Assembly (NCBI RefSeq): GCF_003597395.2
Contig: NC_133770.1
Span: 296,359,508-296,423,507, forward strand
Reading direction: 5' to 3'
Source: Chelonoidis abingdonii
Taxonomy: Eukaryota > Chordata > Testudines > Testudinidae
Length of the DNA: 64,000 nt
A program made the translations under genes and the position numbers. The stretch's first letter is position 1; each line of letters begins with the position of its first letter. This document shows positions 33,617-44,747 of the stretch, in pieces. The notes beneath the pieces are model-generated. The model saw only the letters and a program-made list of their open reading frames with translations, did not search any database and was not told the DNA's origin.

Positions 33617-34740
33617 GTATTTCAGTAGCCTCTAGAGGCCTAACTGAGATTGGGGGGGCTCATTATGCTAGGTGCTGTACAAATACTTGTAACTTTAGCG
33701 CCCTCGTGGCCAAGATGGAGCCTGCTCTGCAGGCAGCTCTGGCCAAGAGAAGGCGCATACAGGAATGCAGCAGAAGAAATCCCTTCCACACCAGGGGCAC
33801 CTGTTCCAACCCCCCCAGAGTGACCACACCCACCCACAGGAAAAGTACAATGGATATAAGAAAGGGAGATATTTATTTTCAGAGGGATGAGAGGAGAAAA
33901 ACAACAAGGGGAAATATAGGGGGAGCAGTAAAACAGGATGCATTCAAACCAAGGCCCCACAGGCCCAGTGGGAGCACAGTTTGGGAGGGCAGACACTGAG
34001 CAATGTGTCTGCACACAGAGTTCAGGAGGCCTGAGCAAAGTTCCAGTCTAGTGGTGAGTCTTGGGTGCTCCTGGTCATCTTTGGCACCAGCGAACTTTCC
34101 CCAACAAACCCCTCCGGTGCCCTCTTCTGCCACTCTCTGCAAAGCCACACAGAGCGACCACTTCCCCACTTAACTGGCTAGCAGCCTCCCTCCTTGTTCC
34201 CAATGCAGAGTCACAAGCCCCAGTACTCACAGCCCCGTGCAGCTCTGGGCAGCCATGATACTAGGTCCAGCTCCAGCCTGTCCTTCTTGGGGGATTTCCC
34301 CCTGGCACAGTGCTGCTCCTGGCTCCTGTCCTGGGGTGTCCCCGATCAGCTACCCTGTTCCTCTCAGGCTTCAGGCAGGTTCTGTGCTGCTTCACTTTGC
34401 GAGGGCCTGTGGGCTGCCCCTCTCTCTCCCTTTCAGCTTCAGAGTCACCCCCTGGCATTTTCCTTCTTTTTTCTCACTCTCCCCCTCCACCCTAGGAAAA
34501 AGATTTAAAGGGGCCATGCTCTCTAAACCCCAAAGGGGTTACACACTGCATAAGAGACAGTTCCTGTCCTGAAGAGCTTACAGTCTAAAGAGAAAAGTCA
34601 TACAAAGTCTGGGTGATGGAAAGTATTATTATCCCCATTTTGCAGATAGGGAAATGAAGCACAGATCTATTAAATAACTTGCCCAAGGTCACATACTGAG
34701 TCAGTGGCAGAGTTGGAAACTGAATCCCTGGGTCCCACTG
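33617..34740 (-). repeat. Old MIR/L3-type SINE split by an LTR
   Basis: The tail half at 33617-33687 (GTAGCCTCTAGAGGCCTAACTGAG, TTATGCTAGGTGCTGTACAAATAC) continues at 34548 (ATAAGAGACAGTTCCTGTCCTGAAGAGCTTACAG, then TTATCCCCATTTTGCAGATAGGGAAATGAAGC and CCAAGGTCACATACTGAGTCAGTGGC). The core and tRNA-side order shows minus orientation. The LTR at 33688-34543 lies between the halves. Confidence 0.65.
33688..34543. mobile_element. LTR-like insertion in the SINE
   Basis: The ends TGTAAC and GTTACA are inverted and give TG..CA. The flanks are TACT (33684-33687) and CACT (34544-34547), a 4 bp TSD with one mismatch. Removing the insert joins the two SINE halves. No retroelement gene is visible in its 856 bp. 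A Pro/Cys-rich frame at 33586-33999 crosses the insertion edge and is not a gene. Confidence 0.6.
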
Positions 34741-35683
34741 CAGTAGCCCTCGTCCCTCTCTTGGTCTTTGTTCTGTTGACATCAACAGGTATTTTTCTAT
34801 TGATTTCAGTGGAAAGGAGGATGAGGCCCACTGTATGTACCAAGGACAAAATCCTGGTCATAGTTAAATCAGTGTCAACACCTCACGTTGATTTAATGAC
34901 ATCGTGTAGATGTCCAGTCACCATGGTGACGGGTATGGCCTAGGAACCTGCATAGGCAGGTGGAAACAAAGGATGGGTGTGGTGCCAAATCCTGAAGTCC
35001 TTACTCAGCCAAAACTCCTGTTAAGGTCAGGATTCAGCACTTCCTGCAGTACCTAAGTGTTCACGGTAGTCACCCACCCAGTAAGTATTTACCCAGTTTG
35101 GGTGTGATGGGATTACAGCAACCTGTTGTGTAGCTGCAGATCTGTTCTTTGCTTGCTCATAAGGCAGGATAATGTACCTGATCACCTCCTCTTTTTTGGT
35201 GGGTTTTTATCATACTAATTCCAGCAGCTGTCAGTCTTTAAGAATCTGCCTGACTATTAATAGTCAATATATTGATTATAAACGCACATACACACGCACA
35301 CATGCTCTTCTGAACTCTGTACAGCTGGGTTTATTTTTCACCCCAAGAAAGCCGGACAACAGGCTGGCGTTCCAGTCTTAACTCAGTGCATCTGGAGTTG
35401 TTTCTTCTTTCTGGATTCAGTTCTGCATTACTGTGCTACAGCTGTTGCTACTGACACTGTGGTAGCGCTTTAAGGTAATATAGGCATTAAGGCCACCAAA
35501 CTACTGTGTTCGGTAGCGAAATTGATGAACTGAAGGCTCGTGGGTCATGACTGCAGTGCACACATGACAGAGACTAAACTCCCAAAGTCCTGTCCCAGCA
35601 TGCGCTGGGCTCAGCGTAAAAATCATAATGATACTAGTACCTGATGTAAGAGGAGAGACACTGTTATTTACTGTGTTGGTTAG
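34741..35683. other. No recognised feature
   Basis: This has the appearance of unique DNA. ATTTTTCTATTGATTTCAGTGG near 34792 may be an ancient repeat scrap. Confidence 0.35.
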
Positions 35684-35687
35684 ATAC

Positions 35688-36342
35688 AGTGACAAAGTTC
35701 CTCCTCTACCTTGGTGGGTCCTGGACTTATTGGCAGATTTGCACATCTCAGTGATCTTCCCCTCTGGTGGAACCCACAGTCTGGGTCAGCTCCTCCTGTG
35801 TCTGATCAGGAGTTGGGAGGTTTGGGGGGAACCCGGGCCCACCCTCTACTCCGGGTTCCAGCCCAGGGCCCTATGGATTTGCAGCTGTCTATAGTGTCCT
35901 CCTGTAACAGCAGCATGACAGCTACAACTCCTGGGCTACTTCCCCATGGCCTCCTCCAAACAACCTTCTTTATCCTCACCACAGGACCTTCCTCCTGGTG
36001 TCTGATAACGCTTGTCCTCCTCATCCTCCAGCAGCACACCCTCTCACTCTCAGCTCCTTGTGCCTCTTGCTCCCAGCTCTCACATGCACTTCCTCTCTCT
36101 GGCTCTCCCTATCTGACTGGAGTGAGCTCTTTTTTAAACCCAGGTGCCCTGATTAGCCTGCCTTGATTGGCTGCAGGTGGTCTAATCAGCCTGTCTGCCT
36201 TAACTGGTTCTAGCAGGTTCCTGATTTACTCTTAATGCAGCCCCTGCTCTGGTCACTCAGGGAACAGAAAACTACTCATCCAGTGACCAGTATATTTGCC
36301 CTATACCAGACTCCTGTACCCCACTGGCCTGGGTCTATCACA
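35688..36342 (-). mobile_element. Solo LTR with 4 bp TSD (ATAC), family of 14853
   Basis: Read on the minus strand it starts TGTGATAGACCC and ends TTTGTCACT, and it aligns along its length with 14853-15424 (shared GGAGCTGAGAGTGAGAGG, CAGACACCAGGAGGAAGG and CCCGGGTTCCCC). ATAC lies at 35684-35687 and 36343-36346. It is about 80 bp longer than its relative. The final CA has become CT. No internal genes are present. Confidence 0.75.
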
Positions 36343-36485
36343 ATACTCAAGATCCTTGGATGGCAGGAACTAAGGCAGGGCAAAGTACTCATTTCAGGAG
36401 CTCAACCGGGATACAGGGGTGTTTGTTTTAAACGGTTCTCTTCTTCAGCAGAGACAGACACTGCTGCTGTTGTAGAGATTGTCTG

Positions 36486-36700
36486 TAGTAATAGAGAAAT
36501 TGCCATGTGGGACCAGTCCCATGGTCCATCATGTCCAGTATCCTGTCTCTGACAGTGGCCAGTGCTAGGTACTTCAGAGGAATGTGCAAGAAACCCTGCG
36601 GTATGTAGCTGTGGTGTAACTCAACTGCAGGGAAAATGTCCTCCTACTCCCCAGTAGTAGCGGTTGGCTTATCTCCTGAAGCATGAAGATGGATAGTCCC
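36486..36700 (-). mobile_element. CR1 3' end fragment
   Basis: The tail GAGAAATTGCCATGTGGGACCAGTCCC, then CCAGTATCCTGTCTCTGACAGTGGCC and CTTCAGAGGAATGTGCAAGAAACCC, follows the CR1 3' end of the 21657 type. It is truncated within 220 bp. Confidence 0.65.
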
Positions 36701-37019
36701 CTCCTAACCCTGTTTGTTGACCATGTTCAGTTGAGCTCTTTGGCACAAAGAGTATCTTATTATATGTTTGCAAACAGCCTACCACATTGTGGGTCCTGCT
36801 GTGCTCCCAAATAACGATGCTTGACTGGTTTCTGACCAGTTACGACTCTTGTTCGTTGACCAACGGCTTTGCTTTTCAAAGTCAATGTCCCCAGCAGGAC
36901 TTCAGTTTTTGTTTCCATTTTTTAAAAATGTGCCCATTAAATTTCCCCCAGCATGGAAATACAAATCTGAAAACAAACAGACACCACCAGATGGACAACT
37001 GACATTAAATGAGGATATG

Positions 37020-37280
37020 TCCGGCACGTCAGCGTGTCTCAGACCCTGGTCAGCTGACTTGGACTTGTGCTAGGGGGCTAAAAATAGGCCGAACGGAAAT
37101 GTCTGCATGGCTATGAGACCCTGCCCCCTCGCCAGGTTTCAGTGCCTGCTCTCCAGCCAGGTGGGAAAGTCTACACTGCTATTTTTAGCCCTGTAACATG
37201 AGCAAGAGTCAGCTGATGCAGGCTCTGGGCCTTGCTGAAGTGGGTTTTTTTTGCACTGTAGATGTACCCTGAGACTTTAC
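37020..37280. mobile_element. Inverted-repeat DNA element, GTCTACAC group
   Basis: It contains GTCAGCTGACTTGGACTTGTG, GGGGCTAAAAATAG and AAGTCTACACTGCTATTTTTAGCCC, then a right end GCACTGTAGATGTACCC. The same blocks occur at 49785-50345. The left end GATATGTCC is decayed. Confidence 0.5.
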
Positions 37281-38055
37281 CCCCAATCAAAGATAACATC
37301 AGTCCCCACTACTCTTGCTCTTTAGGCTGATGCCTGAGAATACTGACAGGCTGTACCCTGTGCCCTGAAGTTCAGCACACCCGGGCTCTCTGGCCCTGGG
37401 AGGAGCCAAATTCCTCAGCTCAAGGGCCTTCCTTTGTGAACGCCCTGTTCTCAGTCTCCGGGCTTTTAATCCAGGGACGGTTGGCCAGAGTACAACGGCT
37501 GATCTGCATAGCTATGACTGAAGAGGGGGAGGGCTCTCAAGGAGCAAGGCCCCAAGACACACAGGCTAGGATTTTCCTTAGGAAGTTCCCACTGAAATTC
37601 AGTGGGAATTAGGTGCCCAAGTCCCTTGGGCTCTTGAGGATAATCTTATTGCAGCAATTTAAAGACCAATATTGGTACCCAGAGGTGCCTGCAGAATCAG
37701 ATAGGAAGTTAGTGCAGTCCTTGGTCTTTAGCCAGCCTCCTTTCCTCTGGCTTAGGCAGTGAGAGGGCACCAGCACCGTGAGTCTGATTAGAAAGAGACA
37801 TACAGCAGAACTGCATGTCATCAGAGTGTTGATGATCAAAGTCCACACAGCCTCCTCAGAAAAGGTATCTCAATATAGCCTGGTGTAGCCATTCAGTGCC
37901 AGTGAACATTTACCGCCATGGGATATCTGAGCGGAAAGGACAGAAATCCTCCAGGGCTTTCCTGGCCACCTATTTTAGGCAGCATAGTCCTAGTTAGCAT
38001 TATGAGAGCAATTCAACAAATGGGCCTTCCACTGATCCCCTGCATTACAAGGTAT
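37281..38055. other. Mostly unassigned; palindromic scrap at 37570-37625
   Basis: The hairpin centre CCACTGAAATTCAGTGG lies at about 37590-37606. No gene is visible. Confidence 0.35.
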
Positions 38056-38094
38056 GGCATAGAATATCAGGGCTGGAAGGGACCTCAGGAGGTT
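38056..38094 (-). repeat. CR1 3'-end scrap
   Basis: GGCATAGAATATCAGGGCTGGAAGGGACCTCAGGAGG is the extreme CR1 3' end. It stops where the larger CR1 begins, so the larger one may have inserted into it. Confidence 0.6.
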
Positions 38095-38449
38095 TATTCA
38101 TAGATTCATAGACTCTAGGACTGGAAGGGACCTCGAGAGGTCATCGAGTCCAGTCCCCTGCCCTCATGGCAGGACCAAATACTGTCTAGACCAGCCCTGA
38201 TAGACATTTAGTAACTACCTTAAATATCTCCAGAGATTGAGATTCCACAACCTCTAGGCAATTTATTCCAGTGTCCAAACCACCTGAACAGTTAGGAATT
38301 TTCCTAATGTCCACCAAATCTCCTGCTGGCGTTTAAGCCATTGCTTCTTGTTCTATCATTACAGGCTAGGTGACAAGTTTTCTCCCCTCCTGATGTACAC
38401 CCTTTTAGATACCTGAAAACTGCTTCATGTCTCTCTCAGTCTTCTCATT

Positions 38450-40900
38450 TTCCAAACTAAATAACCCGTTCTTTCAGCCTTCCTCTCATAGGTCATGTTC
38501 TCAGACCTTTAATCATTCTGTTGCTACTTATCTGGACCTCTCCCAAATTTCTCCACATCTTTCTTGAATTGCGGTGCCAGACTGGACAAATACTCCAGTT
38601 GAAGGCCTACCAGCGCAGAGTAAGAGCGGAAGAATGACTCTCCTGTCTTGTTTACAACACCACCTGTTAACAGATCCCGAATCACGTTTGTTTTTTTTGC
38701 AACAGTATCACACTGTTGACTCAATTAGCTTGTGGTCCACTATGACCTCCTAAATCTCTTCTGCTACTCCTTCCTAAAGTCCTCCCATTCTGTATGTGTG
38801 AAACTGATTGTTCTTCCTAAGTGAGTATTTGCATTGTCTTTATTGAACTTCATCCGGTTTACCTCAACCATATTTCTTCCAATTTGTCCGATCATTTTGA
38901 TTTTGGACGTGTCCTCCAAAGCAGTTGCAATCCCTCCCAGGTTTGGTGTCATCTGCAAATTTAATAAGCGTACTTTCTATGCAACATTAGTCGTTGATGA
39001 AGATATTGAACAGAGCGGTCCCAAACCGACGACCGGAACCCACTTGTATACCTTCAGCAGGATGGGAGCCATTAATAAGCACCTCTTGAGTACAGATTAT
39101 CCAGCAGGTTATGCACTCACCGTTATGTAGCCCATCTAAATTGTATGCCTAGTTTATGTAAATATATCCTGCAAGACTGTTATAAATGCCTTACTAAAGT
39201 CTAGGTATATGCACATCCACGCTTTCTTCCTTATCCCACAAACTCGTTATCTATAATAGAAAGCTATCAGATTGGTTTGACACGATTTGTTCTTTACAAA
39301 TCCACGCTGGTATTCCTATACCTTACGAACTTCCAAGTGTTTTGCAGATGATTTTCTTTAATACTTGCTCCATATCTTCCTGGCACAGAAGTTAAACTAA
39401 ACTGGTCTGTAGTTTCTGGGTTGTTTTGATTTTCTATTTATAGATGGGCCTATATATTGCCCTTTTCCAGTCTTCTGGTCTCCCGCCCATGCCTTTCCAA
39501 GATAAGCTAGAGGCTCAGATACTTCCTCTATTAACTCTTGAGTATTCTAGGATGCATTTCATCAGGCCTGGGACTTGCAGGCATCTAACTTTCTAAGTGA
39601 TTTTTTACCTTGCTCTTTTTATTTACTTCTATATCCTACCCCTTCCAAAGCTTCATAATTAGAAACATTCCTTCAGACTTCTCAGTGAAGAATCGAAACA
39701 AAGAAGTCATTAAGCATTCTCTGCCATTATCCAGTTTCTGTTACTGTTTTCCTCTCCACTGAGCAAGTGGGCTACTGTCTTGGTCTTATCTTGCTTCCAA
39801 TGTATTGCTAAACAGTCTTCTTGTTTCTTTAACTCCATAGTAGTTTGAGCTCATTTTGTGCCTTTGCTTTCTAAATGCCCGCATTCCTTGTTATTGCCTA
39901 TATTCATCTTTGTAATCGCCATTTATCTGACTTAGTGCTCCTTTTTAATATGACTCCCTTTTTTTTAGGTGCTCGCAAAAGATCATCAGTGGTTTCAAGC
40001 CAGCGTTGTTCTTTTGCCACATTTTCATATCTTTCTACCCATACGTAAATAGGCTTGCTTTGGCCTTAATAGTGTCCTTTGACAACTGTGCAACTCTCCT
40101 CAGTTGTTTTCCCTCAGTCTTGATAACGGACTATCAACATACTCAGCATCTCTGGCTTACAAAAATACCCGCCTTCCTGAAATCCATGGTCTCTATTTTG
40201 CTGTAAAACTACTCTTACCCTCCTTTGAATTGCAAACTCATTGATTTCACGAATCAACTGATATCCACCAAAGCTTCATTCTACTTTAAATATCAACGAG
40301 TTCCTCCCTATTTTGTTAAATTCAAGTCTAGAATTTCCATAGCTACGATTTTTCAACCTTCTGAATATAAAGTTGTCTGCAATGCAGTCCAGGAACTTAT
40401 TGTATAGTCTGTGCCCGCAGGTGTTTATTTCCCAGCATATATCTGGATAGTTTAGAGTTCCCATCCCACCAAAGTTTGGCTTTGGATGATTTTGTTATAA
40501 GTTTGATTAAAAAAAGCCTCATCATCTTCACGCTGGTTAGGTGGCCTTAAGTAGACTCTAGCACGACATACCCTTGTTTTTACTCTATTTATCTACACAA
40601 AGACTCTCAAACTTCGTCTCCTATGTCCATCCCCTCCACTCAGTCCAAGTGTGTACATTTTAAATGATATAAGGCAAACTCCTCCTTTTTCGCATGTCTG
40701 TCCTTCAATCGCGACACAACTCATAGCCCATCCACCCAACATCAATCATGTGTATTATCCATATAGATAGATGCCCGTCCATAATTGATTTATTTATATA
40801 GCCACTATCCCCTATGTTTTCCTGCTTATTACCCAACAACTCCACACTTTCGCATCTGCCTATAGGCACTACTCAAGATACTGTTGATCTTGCCTCCCAT
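38450..40900 (-). pseudogene. Broken CR1 ORF2 (endonuclease and reverse transcriptase)
   Basis: This is the remains of the CR1 replication protein, which nicks target DNA and reverse-transcribes the element's RNA. Visible pieces on the minus strand: endonuclease end and linker ICWEINTCGHRLYNKFLDCI (40276-40464); finger/palm DNA with CAACGAGTTCCTCCCTATTTTG and the 'GTTTGACACGATTTG' region (about 39275); the FADD-box area, now KFNKRTF-like noise around 38960; KMKFNKDNANTHLGRTISFT (38764-38958); and SQQCDTVAKKTNVIRDLL (38524-38724) in the C-terminal region. Frameshifts are too dense for any function. Substitution level looks modest where frames are kept. Confidence 0.7.
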
Positions 40901-40999
40901 TTTGCCCTGACCCTCCTTTGCTCTGCCTTATAGCCCACAGAATCCCTCTCGTTCTCTAAGACCTCTCAACAGCTTTCCTTTCCAATCTACTAGCTGGGC

Positions 41000-41870
41000 T
41001 TTGCTCAATGTCCCGTCAAACCTGTTTAAAAGCCTCCTCACTAGGTAGGCCAGCATGTGTGCAAATGCGGTCTTTCCCTCCTCGAAAGGTGAAGCCATCT
41101 CTGCCTAGCAGTTCCTTTCTCGACATCACGCACTCCAGTGGTCAAGAAAGCAAAGCTCCTGACGCACACTCATTCACGCCAGCCAGGCATTCACCTGCAT
41201 GATGCATCTGTTTGCGGCCTTACCATTTGAAACAAGGAAGAATGGAAGAGATACCACTGGTGCTCCAACTCCTTCCACCAGTAACTCCAGAAGCTGCTCA
41301 CGATCCACTCTTGATCCACTCAGTGTCACAACACCTCAGTACTCACTTTGTGCCAACTGCGCACTGAGTAGCACTCGCGGGTAGAAGTCAGAAGGCTGGA
41401 GATCTTCGGACAATGCCCTCTGCTAAACCATCTTCGACTCACGAGCCCACACCCCACCGGCAGCAGCATACCTCCGAGTGAAATGTACCAGGGATAGATG
41501 GGCGTTCACTTCCCCACAAGAAGAGTCTCCACCAAACCACTACCCTACATTTCCTATTTTCAATGGATGCACGCCAGCACCTCCAGCCCTTAGGGGTAAC
41601 GAGGATTCTTCTCCTTTACTCGTACGGCGCAGTCGCACTCTATATCTCTCTTGTATCAAGAAGAGCATAACGGTTACCTATTACCACGGCGAGAGGGTTC
41701 GCAGCAGGGGTGGAGCACTGCCCGCTGCCAGAAGTAACCAGCTGCCAGTGTCCACCCTGAGCCATCTTCTCCTCCACCAGTGGTGTGTCAGCAGTCCTCT
41801 GAACTGGGACAGCTACCTCAGCTGTCTCCACATGGACACTGTCCAGGAATTGCTCGTGGATACGGATGCT
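41000..41870 (-). pseudogene. Broken CR1 ORF1, esterase-like region
   Basis: Some CR1 ORF1 proteins have a C-terminal SGNH/GDSL-type esterase domain (known for the CR1 clade). The minus strand of 41190-41420 preserves the order of that region: LQPSDFYPR at about 41370-41395 fits the family's 'QPSDYYPM' block, and downstream the catalytic-region GTND motif is replaced by unrelated residues. The element's 5' UTR is not seen. The identification relies on my recollection of turtle CR1 and is less certain than for ORF2. Confidence 0.5.
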
Positions 41871-42012
41871 CCATCTAGTCCAACCCCCTGCTCAAAGCAC
41901 GACCAATCCCTGACAGATTTTATCCCAGTTCCCTAAATGGCCCCCTTGAGGGTTGAACTCACAACCCTGGGTTTAGCAGGCCAATGCTCAAACCACTGAG
42001 CTATCCCTCCCC
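41871..42012 (-). repeat. tRNA-Lys-like SINE (Cry I/tortoise Pol III type)
   Basis: On the minus strand the A box region reads GGATAGCTCAGTGGTTTGAGC and the B box GGGTTGTGAGTTCAACCC, with TGGCCTGCTAAACCCAGG between them. These are internal RNA polymerase III promoter elements. The body ends in GAGCAGGGGGTTGGACTAGATGG, a CR1-like tail. This is typical of cryptodiran turtle SINEs that use CR1 machinery. The last bases of the tail are missing at the junction with CR1. Confidence 0.8.
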
Positions 42013-42339
42013 CCATACCTGTAATCTCCTACAGAGGACCTGCCACTTCACACACTGCAATCCCCAAGATGAAGTGCTCTGACTATATTAAGAACAGGCC
42101 CAAGACAAGATGCAGGGACATAGGTAACAATACTCTGCACTTTAATACCATCTTCCATCTGAGGATCTCCAAGTGCTTTGTGACCAGGAAGGCATCAAGC
42201 CCCTCTGTGAAACAAAGAATCCCATTCTCCTAATGAAGGGACCCCTGCGTTAGTCACTAAGCAGTCCTCTGTGCATTTATCAACCCATGCAAGTTGTTAG
42301 GACATTTTATGCTGGGATTCTAATTTGCTCCTAGCATAA

Positions 42340-42870
42340 AATGCACAGATTCCAAGGCCAGCGGGGACCATTGTGATCATCTAGTCCAGGGGTGGCCAAC
42401 CTGTGGCTCCGGAGCCACATGCGGCTCTTCAGAAGTTAATATGCGGCTCCTTGTATAGGCACCGACTCTGGGGCTGGAGCTACAGGTGCCAACTTTCCTA
42501 TGTGCCTGGGGGTGCTCACTGCTCAACCCTTGGCTCTACCCCAGTCCCTGCCCCCATTCCACCCCTTCCCTCCCCCTCCCCTGAGACTGCCGTGCCCTCG
42601 CTTCTCCCCTTTCCCCCCCCAGAGCCTCCTGCACACCATGAAATAGCTGATTGGGAGGTGTGGGGAGGGAGGGATGGAGGAGCTGATGGGGAGCTACTGA
42701 CGTATTACTGTGGCTCTTTGGCAATGTACATTGGTAAATTTTGGCTCTGTCCCAGGCTCAGATTGGCCCCCCCGATCTAGTCTGACCCCCTGTATGAGAC
42801 AGGCCATAGAACTTCCCCAAAATAATTCCTGGAGCCGATCTTTTTAGGAAAACATCCAATCTTGTTGCAT
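42340..42870 (-). mobile_element. CR1 3' end split by a hAT element
   Basis: The halves 42340-42386 (ATTCCAAGGCCAGCGGGGACCATTGTGATCATC) and 42783-42870 (GAGACAGGCCATAGAACTTCCCCAAAATAATTCC) join into a CR1 3' region once the insert and one TSD are removed. Confidence 0.7.
42387..42774. mobile_element. hAT element with exact 8 bp TSD (ATCTAGTC)
   Basis: The left end CAGGGGTGGCCAACCTG and right end GATTGGCCCCCCCG are inverted repeats. ATCTAGTC is found at 42379-42386 and 42775-42782. The 388 bp interior is C-rich then G-rich, with GGCTCCGGAGCC near the left end. No transposase is present. Confidence 0.8.
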
Positions 42871-43991
42871 ACTTGCAGTGTCTTTACCAGGTAAGGAGGC
42901 CTAATATGTTTTTACTTTGGCCTGAGGCCATCAGTTGAGCTCCTTGCTGCAACTATATCATATTTTTGTTCCTAATTAGCTTCTCTGACACACAATGCAG
43001 CCTTTTCCCGCACTCCTACATCATTCCACTTAAGTATTTCAGAGCCCGGCTGTGAAGGCCTAGTCTCTAGGAATGAAGGAGCTAATTAAATAGTGGTAAT
43101 GCAGTGTTATGGCTGAGATTTTAAATACATTAAACCCAGGGAATTCAAAGCAAATCAGCCTCCTTGTGCACGTAGTACACTGTGTGTTAGTGTTTACAGG
43201 GAAAACTTATGCCCGAACAGAAGGGTACAAGGTGCTCCAATTGTATAGATCTCAGACTAAGGTAGAAGAGACATTGGCTGCTTCAGGATTTGTTGCTTTG
43301 TTACAGAGATGTCATGTGATAAACTTCTACCCAGATGGAAGCGAAAGGTCAAATGCAGACCTGGGGTAAGCGGTGTGTAAAGCTAGTGAAATTACATCCT
43401 CTTATGGTAGGTGTGAATTTGGCTCCTGGGACTAGATCCTCAGCTGCTGTCAAGGTATGCTCAGGGCAGCTCCAGATCCTGGGACTGGCTTGGATGCTGG
43501 TTAGGTCCCCAGCGTGATTTAGGGTCCATTGCAGCTGGTAGGCACTGCTGGAGAATAAGGATATTCTGGTCCTTTCCCCTTTTCCACAGATTGCAATGCT
43601 GGGAGCAGCTGTAACATGGAAGCCACTTGCTGCTTAAACTGATCTTAAGGCTGCTTTGTGCCACAGGATGAAGCAGCAACCAATGGGGTGAAAGATCCAG
43701 AGGGCTACGTGACAGTTATTCGTGTTGCATACCCACGGACCGCAAAAGCTGCGCAATTTGCACTAGGTTGCCACAGACACCCAGCTACTGAACAGCACCT
43801 CCTGCAATGCATGGCACTGCTGTGTCAGGCCTAGGAACACACAGTCCAGACCTCCACTTACTAGCATGTGTGTCCAAGGCTATTACATGCTTACTCCCAG
43901 ATATGTAGGAGAGGGGCCAGACTGTGTTGCTGTGGGAATGGTGACAGATATTGCAGCCACGTGCAATGTTTTTGGGGACCATATTGTATTA
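42871..43991. other. No recognised feature
   Basis: A frame at 43109-43369 (86 codons) has no domain. Unassigned. Confidence 0.35.
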
Positions 43992-43999
43992 AGTTTATG

Positions 44000-44299
44000 A
44001 CCGTGTCTACACTAGCAAATTTACAGTGACAGAGCTGTACCCGATGGAGCTGTGTGGCTGAAAGATTGCTCGTGTAGCTGTCTAAGCCGGCAGGAGAGAG
44101 CTCTCCCACTGACATAGTAAAACCACCTTCACGAGCGGCATTAACTTTGACAGCAGGAGAAGCTCACCTGCCAACATAGCTCTGTCCACACCGGTGCTTC
44201 TTTCAGTGTAACTTGTGTCACTCGGGGTGTGTTTTTTCACACCCCTGAGTGACATAAGTTATACTGACAAAAGCAGTAGTGTAGACATGGCCTGTGAAT
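44000..44299. mobile_element. GTCTACAC-group DNA element with 8 bp TSD (AGTTTATG)
   Basis: The ends ACCGTGTCTACACTAGC and GTAGTGTAGACATGGCC are inverted. AGTTTATG occurs at 43992-43999 and 44300-44307. The inner hairpin CACTCGGGGTGTG / CACACCCCTGAGTG lies at 44220-44255. Because about 9 bases follow the inverted repeat at the right, the exact edge is uncertain. Confidence 0.6.
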
Positions 44300-44400
44300 A
44301 GTTTATGTATCTGTGGGTCAGGGATTGAATGCTGGCAGGAAGGGTTACCACAGCTCCTCCAGGAACCAAAAAACAGTGGGAGGTGATTAGGGGACACAAT

Positions 44401-44739
44401 CAGGGCTGGCACTTCCATTAGGTGACCCTAGACAATTGCCTAGGGCGCCAGGATTCGGGGGGCGGTGTTTTGTGTGCTCCCACAGGGCGCACAGGAGTTT
44501 TCGGTTCTGTTCCTGTCGCGCCGCCGAAGAAGGACCTTCTGCCGACGTGCCACGGAAAACAGCGGCAGGCAATTGAGCAGCTCAATGACTGCTGCTGTCT
44601 CCTGCGGCATTTTGGTGGAGGGTCCTTTGGCGGCGCGATGGGAGTGGAACCAGAAGCTTCCGCGCGCTCCATGGGGAGTGCACAAAATGCCGCTCCCCGA
44701 ATTCTGCCTAGGGCACCAGAAACCCTGGCGCCACTCCTG
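44401..44739. mobile_element. hAT-like element with 8 bp TSD (GACACAAT/GACGCAAT)
   Basis: It begins CAGGGCTGGCACTTCC and ends TGGCGCCACTCCTG; the ends are roughly inverted. The flanks GACACAAT (44393-44400) and GACGCAAT (44740-44747) differ at one base. The GC-rich interior includes AAGAAGGACCTTC and TGCGGCATTTTGG. Frames inside on both strands are not genes. Confidence 0.7.
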
Positions 44740-44747
44740 GACGCAAT

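Larger units (their letters stand above)
38095..41870 (-). mobile_element. Nearly full-length but indel-rich CR1 LINE
   Basis: On the minus strand the element runs from an ORF1 remnant to a CR1 3' end at about 38095-38160 (ATAGATTCATAGACTCTAGGACTGG). Regions in order: ORF1 esterase-like (about 41870-41000), APE endonuclease (about 40900-40250), reverse transcriptase (about 39900-38850) and C-terminal region (to 38450). At about 3.8 kb it is the longest CR1 here. The frames are broken every 50-150 bp, mostly by single-base indels rather than substitutions. A tRNA-Lys-like SINE adjoins its 5' end. Confidence 0.8.
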
